Source of the DNA: Hyphococcus sp.
GTDB lineage: Bacteria > Pseudomonadota > Alphaproteobacteria > Caulobacterales > Parvularculaceae
Direction: 5' to 3'
NCBI GenBank assembly: GCA_028284345.1
Contig: JANQRY010000003.1
Coordinates: 1-64,000 of the forward strand
Length of the DNA: 64,000 nt
Part shown: in pieces, positions 24,521 to 32,265 of the stretch
Position numbering within the stretch: the first letter of the stretch is position 1
Layout: each line of letters begins with the position of its first letter
The notes under the pieces: model-generated
Seen by the model: only the letters and a program-made list of their open reading frames with translations
Databases searched by the model: none
Told to the model about the DNA's origin: nothing
Program-made: the position numbers and the translations under genes

Positions 24521-25309
24521 GTGACGGAAGGCCCTCAAAGGACGAAAAAAGCGGCCGGCAAAAAGCCAACCCGGCGCGGCGACGCCCCGGCCCGGCTCTG
24601 GCTCTACGGCCGCCATGCGGTGGCCGCGGCGCTCGCCAATCCGGCGCGGCGGGTGCGCCGGGTCGCCGCGACAAAAAATGCGGCGGACTGGCTTCTTGAG
24701 CGCTCGCCCCCGAATCAACATCCCAACCGGATCGAAGACCTGAAACCGGACGCCATCGACAAACTGCTGCCGGCGGGTGCGGTGCATCAGGGGCTGGCCG
24801 CCGAGGTCTTCGACCTCCCCCGCGCGCGCCTGAAGGACGTTTGCGCCCCGGCCGAGGCCGGGCGGCCAGTGGTCGTTCTCGACCAGATCACCGATCCGCA
24901 GAACATCGGCGCGATCTTTCGCAGCGCGGCAGCGTTCGGCGCCAGGGCGATCATCGTTCAGGAACGGCGCACGCCGCCGCTCGCCGGCGCGCTCGCCAAG
25001 GCCGCCGCCGGTGCCATCGAGACCGTTCCCTGCGTCAAGGCGGTGAACATTGCGCGCAGCCTCGAGGCCCTCGCAGATCTCGGTTATGAGACGCTTGGCC
25101 TCGCCGGCGACGCAGACACGGAGATCGGCGCCGTCGACGGCGCGCGCCCTGCGGCCCTCGTTCTCGGCGCGGAGGGCGCCGGGCTTCGGCCGCTGGTCGC
25201 GCAAACTTGTTCGCGCCGGGTGCGCATTCCGATCGCGCCGGCGATGGAAAGCCTTAATGTGTCGACAGCGGCGGCGATCGCGCTCTACGCCTTGAGCCGC
25301 GATCGCTAA
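24521..25309 (+). CDS. rlmB: 23S rRNA 2'-O-ribose guanosine methyltransferase (TrmH/SpoU family)
   Basis: Methylates the 2'-O of a 23S rRNA guanosine, using S-adenosylmethionine. An N-terminal substrate-binding domain (WLYGRHAVAAAL near residue 26) precedes the SPOUT domain. Its knot motifs are DQITDPQNIGAIFRSAAAFGA near 120, LVLGAEGAGLRPL near 213 and IPIAPAMESLNVSTAAAIALY near 235, the classic motif 1-3 set. The start is GTG; the first 20 residues are basic and may be flexible. RlmB rather than another TrmH member is likely from the N-terminal domain. It is the first gene on the high-GC side of the composition break. Confidence 0.88.
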   Translation: MTEGPQRTKKAAGKKPTRRGDAPARLWLYGRHAVAAALANPARRVRRVAATKNAADWLLERSPPNQHPNRIEDLKPDAIDKLLPAGAVHQGLAAEVFDLPRARLKDVCAPAEAGRPVVVLDQITDPQNIGAIFRSAAAFGARAIIVQERRTPPLAGALAKAAAGAIETVPCVKAVNIARSLEALADLGYETLGLAGDADTEIGAVDGARPAALVLGAEGAGLRPLVAQTCSRRVRIPIAPAMESLNVSTAAAIALYALSRDR

Positions 25310-25331
25310 CGAACACTTTCAGGAGGATCCG

Positions 25332-25961
25332 GTGACTGGCAGGCCCGTGCTTTACCATTGCCCGCAAACGCGCAGCGGAACGACATTCTGGATGAACGAA
25401 GAACTCGGCGATGTCTGCGACGTCGAGATCGTCGACTTCAAAAAAGGCGAACAGAAGAGCCCGGAATTCGTCAAGATCAATCCCATGGGCAAACTGCCCG
25501 CCCTGACCCATGACGGGGTCGTCGTCACCGAGGCGGCGGCGATCTGCGCCTATCTCGCTGACGCCTTCAGCGACAAGGGGCTCGCCCCGGCGAAGAACGA
25601 CCCGAAGCGCGGCGCTTATTTCCGCTGGATGTTTTTCGCCCCGAGCTGCATCGAGCCGGCGATGATGGATATCTTCAACAAGCGGCGCAATGAAAACCCG
25701 TCTTCCATCGGATACGGCAATTCCGAAATGGTGATCGCGGCGGCGAAAACGGCGCTTGAAAACGGCGACTATATTCTCGGCGACCGGTTCTCGGCCGCCG
25801 ATATCGTTTTCGGATCGACGATCAACTTCGCCATGATGTTTAACGCCTTTGAAAAAGAAGAGCCGTTCGTTTCCTATGCGGAGCGCCTGATGGCGCGACC
25901 CGCCGTGCAGCGCTGCAACGAAAAGAACGCGGCGATTATGAAGGATCTGGGCTGGGAATGA
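25332..25961 (+). CDS. Glutathione S-transferase family protein
   Basis: A 209-residue GST. The thioredoxin-like N-terminal domain begins VLYHCPQTRSGTTFWMNEEL and includes the cis-proline and glutathione contacts in NPMGKLPALTHDGVVVTEAAAICAYL. The helical C-terminal domain contains the N-capping-type motif DRFSAADIVFGS. Ser at TRSG is a candidate catalytic residue, as in beta- or nu-like classes. The start is GTG, with AGGAGG upstream. Its stop overlaps the next gene by four bases, so GST, GFA and SDR form one translationally coupled operon, probably with rlmB. Confidence 0.9.
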   Translation: MTGRPVLYHCPQTRSGTTFWMNEELGDVCDVEIVDFKKGEQKSPEFVKINPMGKLPALTHDGVVVTEAAAICAYLADAFSDKGLAPAKNDPKRGAYFRWMFFAPSCIEPAMMDIFNKRRNENPSSIGYGNSEMVIAAAKTALENGDYILGDRFSAADIVFGSTINFAMMFNAFEKEEPFVSYAERLMARPAVQRCNEKNAAIMKDLGWE

Positions 25962-26341
25962 CGACGACGCAGGAAGGCGGATGTCAGTGCGGCGCAGTTC
26001 GGTTCGCCGTTTCCGGCGCGCCGAAATTCGTCGCCAACTGTCATTGCCAAAGCTGCCGCAAGGCGACCGGCGCGGCCTGTTCCACCTGGGTCGGCTTTCT
26101 CGCCGAAAACACGCAATGGACGCGCGGCGCCCCCGCTTTTTTCGCCAGTTCGCCCGGCGTCAAACGGGGCTATTGCCGCGACTGCGGCACGCCGCTCAGC
26201 TTCGCCGGCGAGCAATGGGCGGGCGAGTTGCACTTCCTCGCCGGCGTTTTCGACAATCCGGAAGCCTTTCCGCCGCGTACAGAGGCTTTTACGGAAGATG
26301 CGCTTTCCTGGGCGCCCCGACTGCATAAGGACACGGAATGA
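25958..26341 (+). CDS. GFA (glutathione-dependent formaldehyde-activating/CENP-V) family protein
   Basis: A 127-residue zinc protein of the GFA fold. Cysteines follow the family pattern: CQCGAVRF at the N terminus (Cys9, Cys11), CHCQSCRKATGA (Cys28, Cys30, Cys33) and GYCRDCGTPLSF near residue 75. Members were first described as formaldehyde-glutathione condensing enzymes, but most have no known substrate. The four-base overlaps on both sides with GST and SDR genes suggest a shared glutathione-linked detoxification task, which is inference. Confidence 0.9.
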   Translation: MTTTQEGGCQCGAVRFAVSGAPKFVANCHCQSCRKATGAACSTWVGFLAENTQWTRGAPAFFASSPGVKRGYCRDCGTPLSFAGEQWAGELHFLAGVFDNPEAFPPRTEAFTEDALSWAPRLHKDTE

Positions 26342-27207
26342 CGGGACTCCATCAGAAATCGGCGGTCGTCACCGGCGCGTCGACCGGCATCGGCCGCGCC
26401 ATCGCAAAAGCGCTTATCGATCAGGGCTGGCGCGTTTTCGCCAGCGTGCGCAAGGAAGAGGACGCGGCGGACTTACAGGCCGCGCTTGGCGAAAACTGCA
26501 CGCCCCTCCTCTTTGACGTCACCGATCAGGACGCTGTTGCGAGCGCCGCCGGCGCCGTGCGCGACGCGCTCGACGGGCATACGCTTTCAGGGCTCGTCAA
26601 CAACGCCGGCGTGGCGCTCGGCGGGCCGCTGCTCTATCTCGATCCCGAAATCATGCGTCGGCAGATGGAGATTAATGTCTTTGGACCGTTTTTTGTGACG
26701 CAAAGCTTCGCCCCTCTTCTCGGCGCGGACAGGACGCTGCGCGGCGATCCCGGACGCATCGTCAATATGAGTTCCATCGCCGGCAAGATCGCCTCTCCGA
26801 TTCTCGGACCCTACGCCATGTCGAAGCACGCGCTCGAAGCGTTTTCCGAGAGTCTGCGCCGCGAACTTATGGTCCATGGCATTGACGTCATCATCGTCGG
26901 GCCCGGCACCATCCAGACGCCGATCTGGGCCAAGGCCGATGAAATCGATGCGGAAGACTATAAGGGTACGGAGTATTACGATATTCTGATGAGCATGCGC
27001 GACAAGTTTAAGGAGGTCGGCAACAAAGGCCTGCCGCCGGAAGATGTCGGCGCGCTGATCGCAAAGATCCTGACAACGCCGAAACCGAAAACGCGATACG
27101 CCATTCTGCGCAACAAATTCCTGATGTGGACCTTGCCGCGGCTGCTGCCGAAACGCCGGCTTGACCGCATTATTGCCGACCGCTTTGATATTCCCGTCCG
27201 GTCCTGA
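26338..27207 (+). CDS. SDR family NAD(P)-dependent oxidoreductase
   Basis: A 289-residue short-chain dehydrogenase. The cofactor motif TGASTGIG is at about residue 12 and NNAG near 87. The active site has Ser in MSSIAG near 145 and YAMSK (Tyr, Lys) near 160. The extended C-terminal part, with LRRELMVHGIDVIIVGPGTIQTPIW and a basic C terminus (LLPKRRLDRII), resembles 17-beta-hydroxysteroid or retinol dehydrogenase-like SDRs. Substrate unknown. Its ATG overlaps the GFA stop by four bases. Confidence 0.9.
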   Translation: MTGLHQKSAVVTGASTGIGRAIAKALIDQGWRVFASVRKEEDAADLQAALGENCTPLLFDVTDQDAVASAAGAVRDALDGHTLSGLVNNAGVALGGPLLYLDPEIMRRQMEINVFGPFFVTQSFAPLLGADRTLRGDPGRIVNMSSIAGKIASPILGPYAMSKHALEAFSESLRRELMVHGIDVIIVGPGTIQTPIWAKADEIDAEDYKGTEYYDILMSMRDKFKEVGNKGLPPEDVGALIAKILTTPKPKTRYAILRNKFLMWTLPRLLPKRRLDRIIADRFDIPVRS

Positions 27208-27214
27208 CGCGATC

Positions 27215-27865
27215 ATGACGATCAAAGCCGTGATTTTCGATTTCGGCGGCGTCTTCACGACGTCGCCCGTTGAAAACTTCGCCGCTTACGAAAAGGAAAA
27301 CGGACTGCCCGACCGGTTTATCGGCGGCGTGATCAAGGCGCGCCTTCATTACGGCGCCTTCGCGCAGTTCGAGCGCGCGGAGATATCCCGGGAGGAATTT
27401 GATCGCGCCTTCGCCGAGGAAACCCGCGCCGCCGGCCATGAAGTCGCCGGTTCGACGCTTCTGTCGATGCTGACGCTCGATCTTTATCCGGAAATGATCG
27501 CCGCGCTGCGGCGCGTCAAGGAGCGCGGGTTTAAAACCGGGTGTATCACAAACAACATGCCGACCCATGACTCTGCAGCCATGGTTGCCGATCCGAACGC
27601 CATGGATACCGTCGCAGAGGTCTTCGCACTTTTTGATCACGTCATTGAATCCTCGAAAGCGGGCGTTCGAAAACCGGAACCGAAAATCTACGAAATGATG
27701 TGCAATGCGCTTGGCGTGCGCCCCGACGAGTGCGTTTTTATCGACGACCTCGGCGTCAATCTGAAACCGGCGCGCGCCATGGGCATGACGACAATTAAGG
27801 CGCCTTATGGCGACGTTATACCAGCGATTGACGCGTTATACGAGACTCTGTCCATCGCCGATTAA
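27215..27865 (+). CDS. HAD-IA family hydrolase, ACAD10/epoxide-hydrolase-N-type
   Basis: A HAD phosphatase-like protein of 216 residues. It begins VIFDFGGVFTTSP (the second Asp of DxD is replaced: DFG), has CITNNM near residue 108 and a conserved Lys in KAGVRKPEPKIYE near 145. IDDLGVNLKPARAMGMTTI carries the acidic motif IV. The DFGGV start and spacing fit the HAD subgroup found fused in mammalian ACAD10 and soluble epoxide hydrolase. I use the ATG at 27215; the open frame extends to 27161 inside the SDR gene. An acyl-CoA dehydrogenase gene follows 56 bases later. Confidence 0.82.
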   Translation: MTIKAVIFDFGGVFTTSPVENFAAYEKENGLPDRFIGGVIKARLHYGAFAQFERAEISREEFDRAFAEETRAAGHEVAGSTLLSMLTLDLYPEMIAALRRVKERGFKTGCITNNMPTHDSAAMVADPNAMDTVAEVFALFDHVIESSKAGVRKPEPKIYEMMCNALGVRPDECVFIDDLGVNLKPARAMGMTTIKAPYGDVIPAIDALYETLSIAD

Positions 27866-27921
27866 CCGGTGCTCTGCCTAATTCGTTTTAACGGTCGTGC
27901 GCGCTGGGCTACACTCCGCCC

Positions 27922-29574
27922 ATGGCCTATCGCAATCCGCATTCTGATCTTGCGACCCATAGCGTCGCCAATCAGCCCCCGCCATTTGAAAACGTAAATC
28001 TCTATCAATCGGATGCGGCGTTGAGAAAGGCGGTCTCGGCTTTTGGCGGCGACCCGTTCGCAACGCGCCTCGCCGACTTCGGCGCCCGCGCCGGGTCGGC
28101 CGAAGCGATGGAATGGAGCCGCCAGGCGAACCGTTTCCCGCCGCAGCTCGTCAGTTTCGATCGCTATGGTCATCGCATTGACGAGGTTGAGTTTCATCCC
28201 GCCTATCACAAGCTGATGGACCTTGGGCTCTCCGCCGGCATTGCGGGCGGCGCCTGGACCGAGGACGCCGGCGGCCATGTCTTCCATTCGGCGTTGATGT
28301 ACATGCTGGGCCAGACCGACGGCGGCGTTTGCTGCCCGATGTCCATGACCTATGCGGTCGTGCCGGCGCTTCGTCATGCGCCTGACGTCGCCGCCGAATG
28401 GGAGCCGCGCGTCACGACGCCGGCCTATGATCCCCATTTTATTCCGCCGGCGGAGAAAAACGCCGCGACCATGGGCATGGCCATGACGGAAAAGCAGGGC
28501 GGCTCCGACATTCGCGCCAACGAAACCCGCGCTCACGCGCTGGGCGGCGACGAATACGAACTTGTCGGCCACAAATGGTTTTGTTCCGCGCCCATGTGCG
28601 ACGCGTTTTTGACATTGGCGCGGACCGACGCCGGGGTAACGTGCTTCCTCGTACCGCGCTGGCGTCCCGACGGAACGCGCAACGCCTTTCACGTCATGCG
28701 CCTTAAAGACAAGATGGGCGACCGGTCGAACGCGTCGTCCGAAATCGAATACCACAACGCCTGGGCCCGCCGGGTCGGCGAAGACGGCCGCGGCGTCAAA
28801 ACCATCATCGAGATGGTGATGCATACGCGCCTTGATTGCGTGGTCGGGTCCGCCGGCGGCATGCGCGCCGCCCTCGCCCAGGCGCTCTGGCATACGGCCC
28901 ACCGCACCGCCTTCCAGAAGAAACTGATCGATCAGCCGGCCATGACGGCGGTACTTGCCGACCTCGCCATCGAGACATGGGCGGCGACGGCGCTTGCCTT
29001 CCGACTGGCGCACGCGTTCGACCGGCGCGGGGACGACGAAGGCGAAGCGGCCTTCGCGCGCCTGGCGACGCCGATCGCAAAATACTGGGTGTGCAAGCGT
29101 CAGCCGGGCGCCGTTTACGAAGCGCTCGAATGTCTGGGCGGCGCCGGGTTTGTCGAAGAAAGCGGCATGCCGCGCCTTTACCGAACGGCGCCGCTCAACG
29201 CCATCTGGGAAGGCTCCGGCAACGTCATCGCGCTCGACATCCTGCGCGCCATCGGACGCGAACCGGACTCTCTTGACGCCGTGACGGCTGAAATCAAACG
29301 CGCGGCCGGCGGCTGCGCGGCATTGGACGCGCATATTTCCAGACTGGAGAAATGGGGCAAGCCTGGCGCGTTGACCGAGGCGACGGCGCGCGCATTCGCC
29401 GAAGACATGGCGCTTGCCTTACAAGCCGCCGCGCTCGCTGATATAGCGCCGACGGAAATCTTCGAAGGGTTTTGCGCAGCGCGACTTGATCCGGACAACC
29501 GCTTACTCGCCTATGGGGCGAGCGCCAACGCGGTAAAACAACGCGAAATTGTACGGCAGGCGCAACCATTCTGA
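27922..29574 (+). CDS. Acyl-CoA dehydrogenase, AidB-like
   Basis: A 550-residue flavoprotein of the acyl-CoA dehydrogenase superfamily. The flavin-binding blocks GMAMTEKQGGSDIRANET (near residue 185) and HKWFCSAPMCDAFLTLA are present, and LGGAGFVEESGMPRLYRTAPLNAIWEGSGNVIALDILR near 405 is very similar to AidB. The extra C-terminal helical part also fits AidB, an alkylation-response protein with isovaleryl-CoA dehydrogenase activity in vitro. Whether this member protects DNA or oxidises acyl-CoA cannot be read from sequence. Transcription probably ends at the hairpin at 29620-29653. Confidence 0.85.
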   Translation: MAYRNPHSDLATHSVANQPPPFENVNLYQSDAALRKAVSAFGGDPFATRLADFGARAGSAEAMEWSRQANRFPPQLVSFDRYGHRIDEVEFHPAYHKLMDLGLSAGIAGGAWTEDAGGHVFHSALMYMLGQTDGGVCCPMSMTYAVVPALRHAPDVAAEWEPRVTTPAYDPHFIPPAEKNAATMGMAMTEKQGGSDIRANETRAHALGGDEYELVGHKWFCSAPMCDAFLTLARTDAGVTCFLVPRWRPDGTRNAFHVMRLKDKMGDRSNASSEIEYHNAWARRVGEDGRGVKTIIEMVMHTRLDCVVGSAGGMRAALAQALWHTAHRTAFQKKLIDQPAMTAVLADLAIETWAATALAFRLAHAFDRRGDDEGEAAFARLATPIAKYWVCKRQPGAVYEALECLGGAGFVEESGMPRLYRTAPLNAIWEGSGNVIALDILRAIGREPDSLDAVTAEIKRAAGGCAALDAHISRLEKWGKPGALTEATARAFAEDMALALQAAALADIAPTEIFEGFCAARLDPDNRLLAYGASANAVKQREIVRQAQPF

Positions 29575-29619
29575 GAATCACGGATGCGTCCGCCTACGGA
29601 CGAACATCGCCAAAGAAAA

Positions 29620-29653
29620 ACCGCCCGCTTGTTGGGGGAAACAAGCGGGCGGT
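29620..29653. terminator. Bidirectional intrinsic terminator between the acyl-CoA dehydrogenase gene and rpsI
   Basis: ACCGCCCGCTTGT and ACAAGCGGGCGGT form a perfect 13-base stem around an 8-base loop. CTTT follows on the plus strand, and the A-rich CAAAGAAAA before it gives T-runs on the minus strand. It serves convergent genes. The next 160 bases up to rpsI hold nothing I recognise. Confidence 0.85.
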
Positions 29654-29817
29654 CTTTAACAACTTGAAAACACTGCAGACTTCGAACCTGGGTCATCCGC
29701 GCCGTTAACACAAATTACGAATCGGAAACATTTGCGGCGGTGGACAAAATTTGACGCAGCACTGGGAATTTTTGTCTGCAGCTTGCGGAAAAGTTTCCCA
29801 CAGGGCTGAAGCCGGGT

Positions 29818-30309
29818 TTAACGTTTTGAGAACTGGAACGACCGCCGCGCTTTCTTGCGACCGTACTTTTTCCGTTCCACAACGCGGCTGTCGCGGGTCA
29901 GAAACCCGCCCTTTTTCAGCACCGACCGCAGCGACGGCTCAAAATAGGTGAGCGCCCGTGCGATACCGTGACGCACCGCGCCGGCCTGTCCCGAGGGGCC
30001 CGACCCTTTCACCGAGCAGACCACATCATATTGGTCGTTGCGCTCGGCCGCGGCGAGCGGCTGCTTGATGATCATCTGCAGGACCGGCCGGCCGAAATAC
30101 TCCGTGTGATCCTTGTCGTTGACGATGATCCGGCCCGCGCCCGGCTTGATCCAGACCCGGGCGACAGCGGTCTTGCGCTTGCCGGTGGCGTAGGCGCGGC
30201 CCTGGGCGTCGATTTTCGGCTCGGGCAACGCTTCGGGCTCAACCGGGGCCTCGACGACGCCCGCCTCGACCGCCGCGTCTTTGAGATCTTCGAGTGACGT
30301 TGAACTCAT
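29818..30309 (-). CDS. rpsI: 30S ribosomal protein S9
   Basis: Small-subunit ribosomal protein at the head, contacting P-site tRNA through its basic C-terminal tail. Family blocks [21 protein letters not shown] (split over residues 38-58), [10 protein letters not shown] and RHGIARAL are present, and the tail ends RRSFQFSKR. There is an acidic N-terminal extension of about 35 residues ([13 protein letters not shown]), common in alphaproteobacterial S9. It follows rplM by three bases, the conserved rplM-rpsI pair. Confidence 0.97.
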   Translation of the reverse strand: MSSTSLEDLKDAAVEAGVVEAPVEPEALPEPKIDAQGRAYATGKRKTAVARVWIKPGAGRIIVNDKDHTEYFGRPVLQMIIKQPLAAAERNDQYDVVCSVKGSGPSGQAGAVRHGIARALTYFEPSLRSVLKKGGFLTRDSRVVERKKYGRKKARRSFQFSKR

Positions 30310-30312
30310 GGT

Positions 30313-30780
30313 CTAGCGGTCCTTCTTGTTTTTGGGGTTCATGGCGGCGACATCCAGCGGCACGGGCTTTTGCGCCTCATGGGGGTGTTCCGGGCCGGCG
30401 TAGATTTTAAGGCCCGTCATCTGCTTGCGCGCGAGGGGGGAATCCTTCGGCATCATCCGCTCCACCGCCTTCATCAGCACGCGCTCCGGATGGGCGCCGC
30501 CGATGATTTTTTCCATCGTGCGTTCCTTGATCCCGCCCGGATAGCCGGTGTGCCAGTAGAATTTCTTGTTCGCCATCTTGTTGCCGGTGAAGACGACTTT
30601 CTCGGCGTTCACGACGACCACATGGTCGCCCATGTCCACATGGGGCGTGTAGGTGGCTTTGTGCTTGCCACGCAGGCGGGTCGCAATGATCGAGGCGAGC
30701 CGGCCGACGACGAGGCCTTCGGCGTCGATAAGCGTCCAGTCTTTTTCCGCGTCCGCGGGTTTCATGGCGTATGTATTCAT
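30313..30780 (-). CDS. rplM: 50S ribosomal protein L13
   Basis: Large-subunit ribosomal protein. Family blocks [45 protein letters not shown] and [16 protein letters not shown] are clear, and it is 155 residues long. I chose the ATG at 30780 with AGG five bases upstream; a TTG at 30795 would add five residues. The leader upstream holds a terminator-like hairpin and an alternative long hairpin (separate entry), and expression may be attenuated. Confidence 0.96.
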   Translation of the reverse strand: MNTYAMKPADAEKDWTLIDAEGLVVGRLASIIATRLRGKHKATYTPHVDMGDHVVVVNAEKVVFTGNKMANKKFYWHTGYPGGIKERTMEKIIGGAHPERVLMKAVERMMPKDSPLARKQMTGLKIYAGPEHPHEAQKPVPLDVAAMNPKNKKDR

Positions 30781-30842
30781 GTCTGCCTGCTTCAAAATCT
30801 GCCGAAAACGGCGTTTCCGGGCGCGATCCCCGGTAAAAAACA

Positions 30843-30901
30843 GCCCCGCGCCGGAGGGCCCGATGCGAGGAAGGCGGCTGCTTACCCATCGCGCGCATCG
30901 G
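30843..30901 (-). promoter_or_regulatory. Structured leader of rplM-rpsI with terminator-like hairpin
   Basis: On the minus strand the leader first has CCGATGCG (30901-30894) and CGCATCGG (30867-30860), perfect 8-base arms around a 26-base loop. Next comes a GC-rich hairpin at 30859-30843 followed by TG and six T (30840-30835). The start codon is about 55 bases further on. The layout resembles an attenuator, but no mutually exclusive pairing was proven. Confidence 0.4.
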
Positions 30902-30941
30902 CGTCAATATCTTCCGAGAAGCTATTTGAAAACAGGGTGAT

Positions 30942-30971
30942 ATTTATGTGGTATTATTATACCTCATAAAT
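30942..30971. promoter_or_regulatory. 30-bp near-perfect AT-rich palindrome between rplM and the propeller lipoprotein gene
   Basis: The arms ATTTATGTGGTAT and ATACCTCATAAAT match in inverse at 12 of 13 positions around a 4-base centre TATT. The core GGTAT/ATACC is perfect. On the minus strand it contains TATAAT (30961-30956), a -10 candidate for rplM, without a good -35. It lies in a 340-base gap between divergent genes and stands out in GC-rich DNA. A dimeric regulator, perhaps of the Fur/Zur type, may bind it (inference). Confidence 0.6.
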
Positions 30972-31120
30972 GCGCCGCCCAGGGCGACGACGTCTGCGCC
31001 GCAGTTTCCACGTCGGATAGCGCATACCCGCGGCGGCGGATATACATCGCGCCAGCGGGTCGCTATTCGCCTCTGCCGGCCCGATCCAGCCGCAAAAGCC
31101 TCAAACGGAGTGTTGCACCG

Positions 31121-32260
31121 ATGAACCGAGTTTTTGTCATGGCCGCCGGCGCGGCCTTCCTTGCCGCGGCCGCCTGCGGGGAGCGCACCGACGCCCCGAG
31201 CGCCGTCGAGGAGGTCGCCGCGCCCGAACCGGTCGGCGTCATCGCCAGCGACGCGCTTGCGGGCTTGTCCGCGCCCCCGACTGGCGTCGATTTCTGGACC
31301 CATCCCAATGTCTCGTTCAATTCGCTGATTATTGTCGCCTCCGCCGACGGCCTCGCCTCCTACAATATGGAGGACGGAAACGAGGTCAGCCGCGTCCCGG
31401 GCGTGTCGCTGAACGGTGTCGCCGTCAGCTATATCGGCTTCGGCCCCCTCGCCGCCGGCGTCGCGGCCGCGTTCGATGAAACGCAAGGCGCCTTTCAGTT
31501 CTACGGCGTTGACAATGTCTCGCGCCTGTTCCTTCCCCTCGCCGGCGGACCGAGCATACGGGGCGCGGTTCGCGGCTTCTGCACGGGCCGCGCAGCGACG
31601 AGTCCCGACCCGACCCTGTTTGTCGTGCAGCGGGGCGAATTGAAAATTTTCAACCTCACGCCCGTCATGAATGGCGAAACCGCGGGCGTCTCCATCAATG
31701 GCGAAGCCGGAACGCCGATCCCGGAAACGGCGACGGCCTGCGCCGTCGACATGGCGGGCGTCGTTTATCTCCTCGGGAATGGCGGCGAGATTTACCGCGT
31801 CGATTCCGACAGCGCCTTCGACGCGCCGTTCGCCGTCGCCTTCGCCGACGACCCGGACGGCATCGCGTTTCTCGGCTCGTCGCAGGCCGACGGCGCATCC
31901 TCCGTAAACGGACAGATCGCCGTTCTCGACGGCGACACCGGCATTATCGAACTGTTTGACGCGCGCGACGGTCACGCCCTTGGCGCGGCGCGCATCGACG
32001 CCGCCGATGAGATTGACGCGGTGACGGAAGCGACCGTCATGGGCGCCTCGGCGGCCAATCTCGGCGGGCTCTATCGCGACGGCGCCATTGCCCTCGGCGT
32101 CGACGGCGAGGCCCCGGCGGTGCGCATGATCCCGGCGAACGGCGTCGCCAACGCCCTCGGCGTTCCGGCTTCGCCGCCGGCGAATCCCCGCGGCCAAGCC
32201 CCGGCGCGGGGCGAAGACAACAATCTGATCATCAATCCGATAGCGCCGATCAACGAGTAA
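31121..32260 (+). CDS. Lipoprotein with phytase-like beta-propeller
   Basis: A 379-residue exported lipoprotein: the signal MNRVFVMAAGAAFLAAAAC gives acylated Cys19. The mature part is made of short beta-rich repeats. The segment DFWTHPNVSFNSLIIVASADGLASYNMEDG, in two blocks near residues 52 and 68, and LNGVAVSYI near 98 resemble the opening of beta-propeller phytases (DPAIWVHP, DKDGGL, LNNVDVRY). The acidic calcium-binding residues of active phytases are not all evident. The C terminus is Pro-rich. The ribosome site is a GGAG ten bases upstream. Possible phosphate scavenging is only a suggestion. Confidence 0.65.
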   Translation: MNRVFVMAAGAAFLAAAACGERTDAPSAVEEVAAPEPVGVIASDALAGLSAPPTGVDFWTHPNVSFNSLIIVASADGLASYNMEDGNEVSRVPGVSLNGVAVSYIGFGPLAAGVAAAFDETQGAFQFYGVDNVSRLFLPLAGGPSIRGAVRGFCTGRAATSPDPTLFVVQRGELKIFNLTPVMNGETAGVSINGEAGTPIPETATACAVDMAGVVYLLGNGGEIYRVDSDSAFDAPFAVAFADDPDGIAFLGSSQADGASSVNGQIAVLDGDTGIIELFDARDGHALGAARIDAADEIDAVTEATVMGASAANLGGLYRDGAIALGVDGEAPAVRMIPANGVANALGVPASPPANPRGQAPARGEDNNLIINPIAPINE

Positions 32261-32265
32261 CTGCG

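Noticed and set aside
27862-29334. 490-codon minus-strand frame opposite the acyl-CoA dehydrogenase gene
   Set aside because: The plus-strand protein has all family blocks; the antisense frame is an Arg/His-rich shadow.
30944-32197. 417-codon minus-strand frame opposite the propeller lipoprotein gene
   Set aside because: No domain or signal, compositionally a shadow. The plus strand has a proper lipoprotein signal, although this gene is itself only moderately certain.
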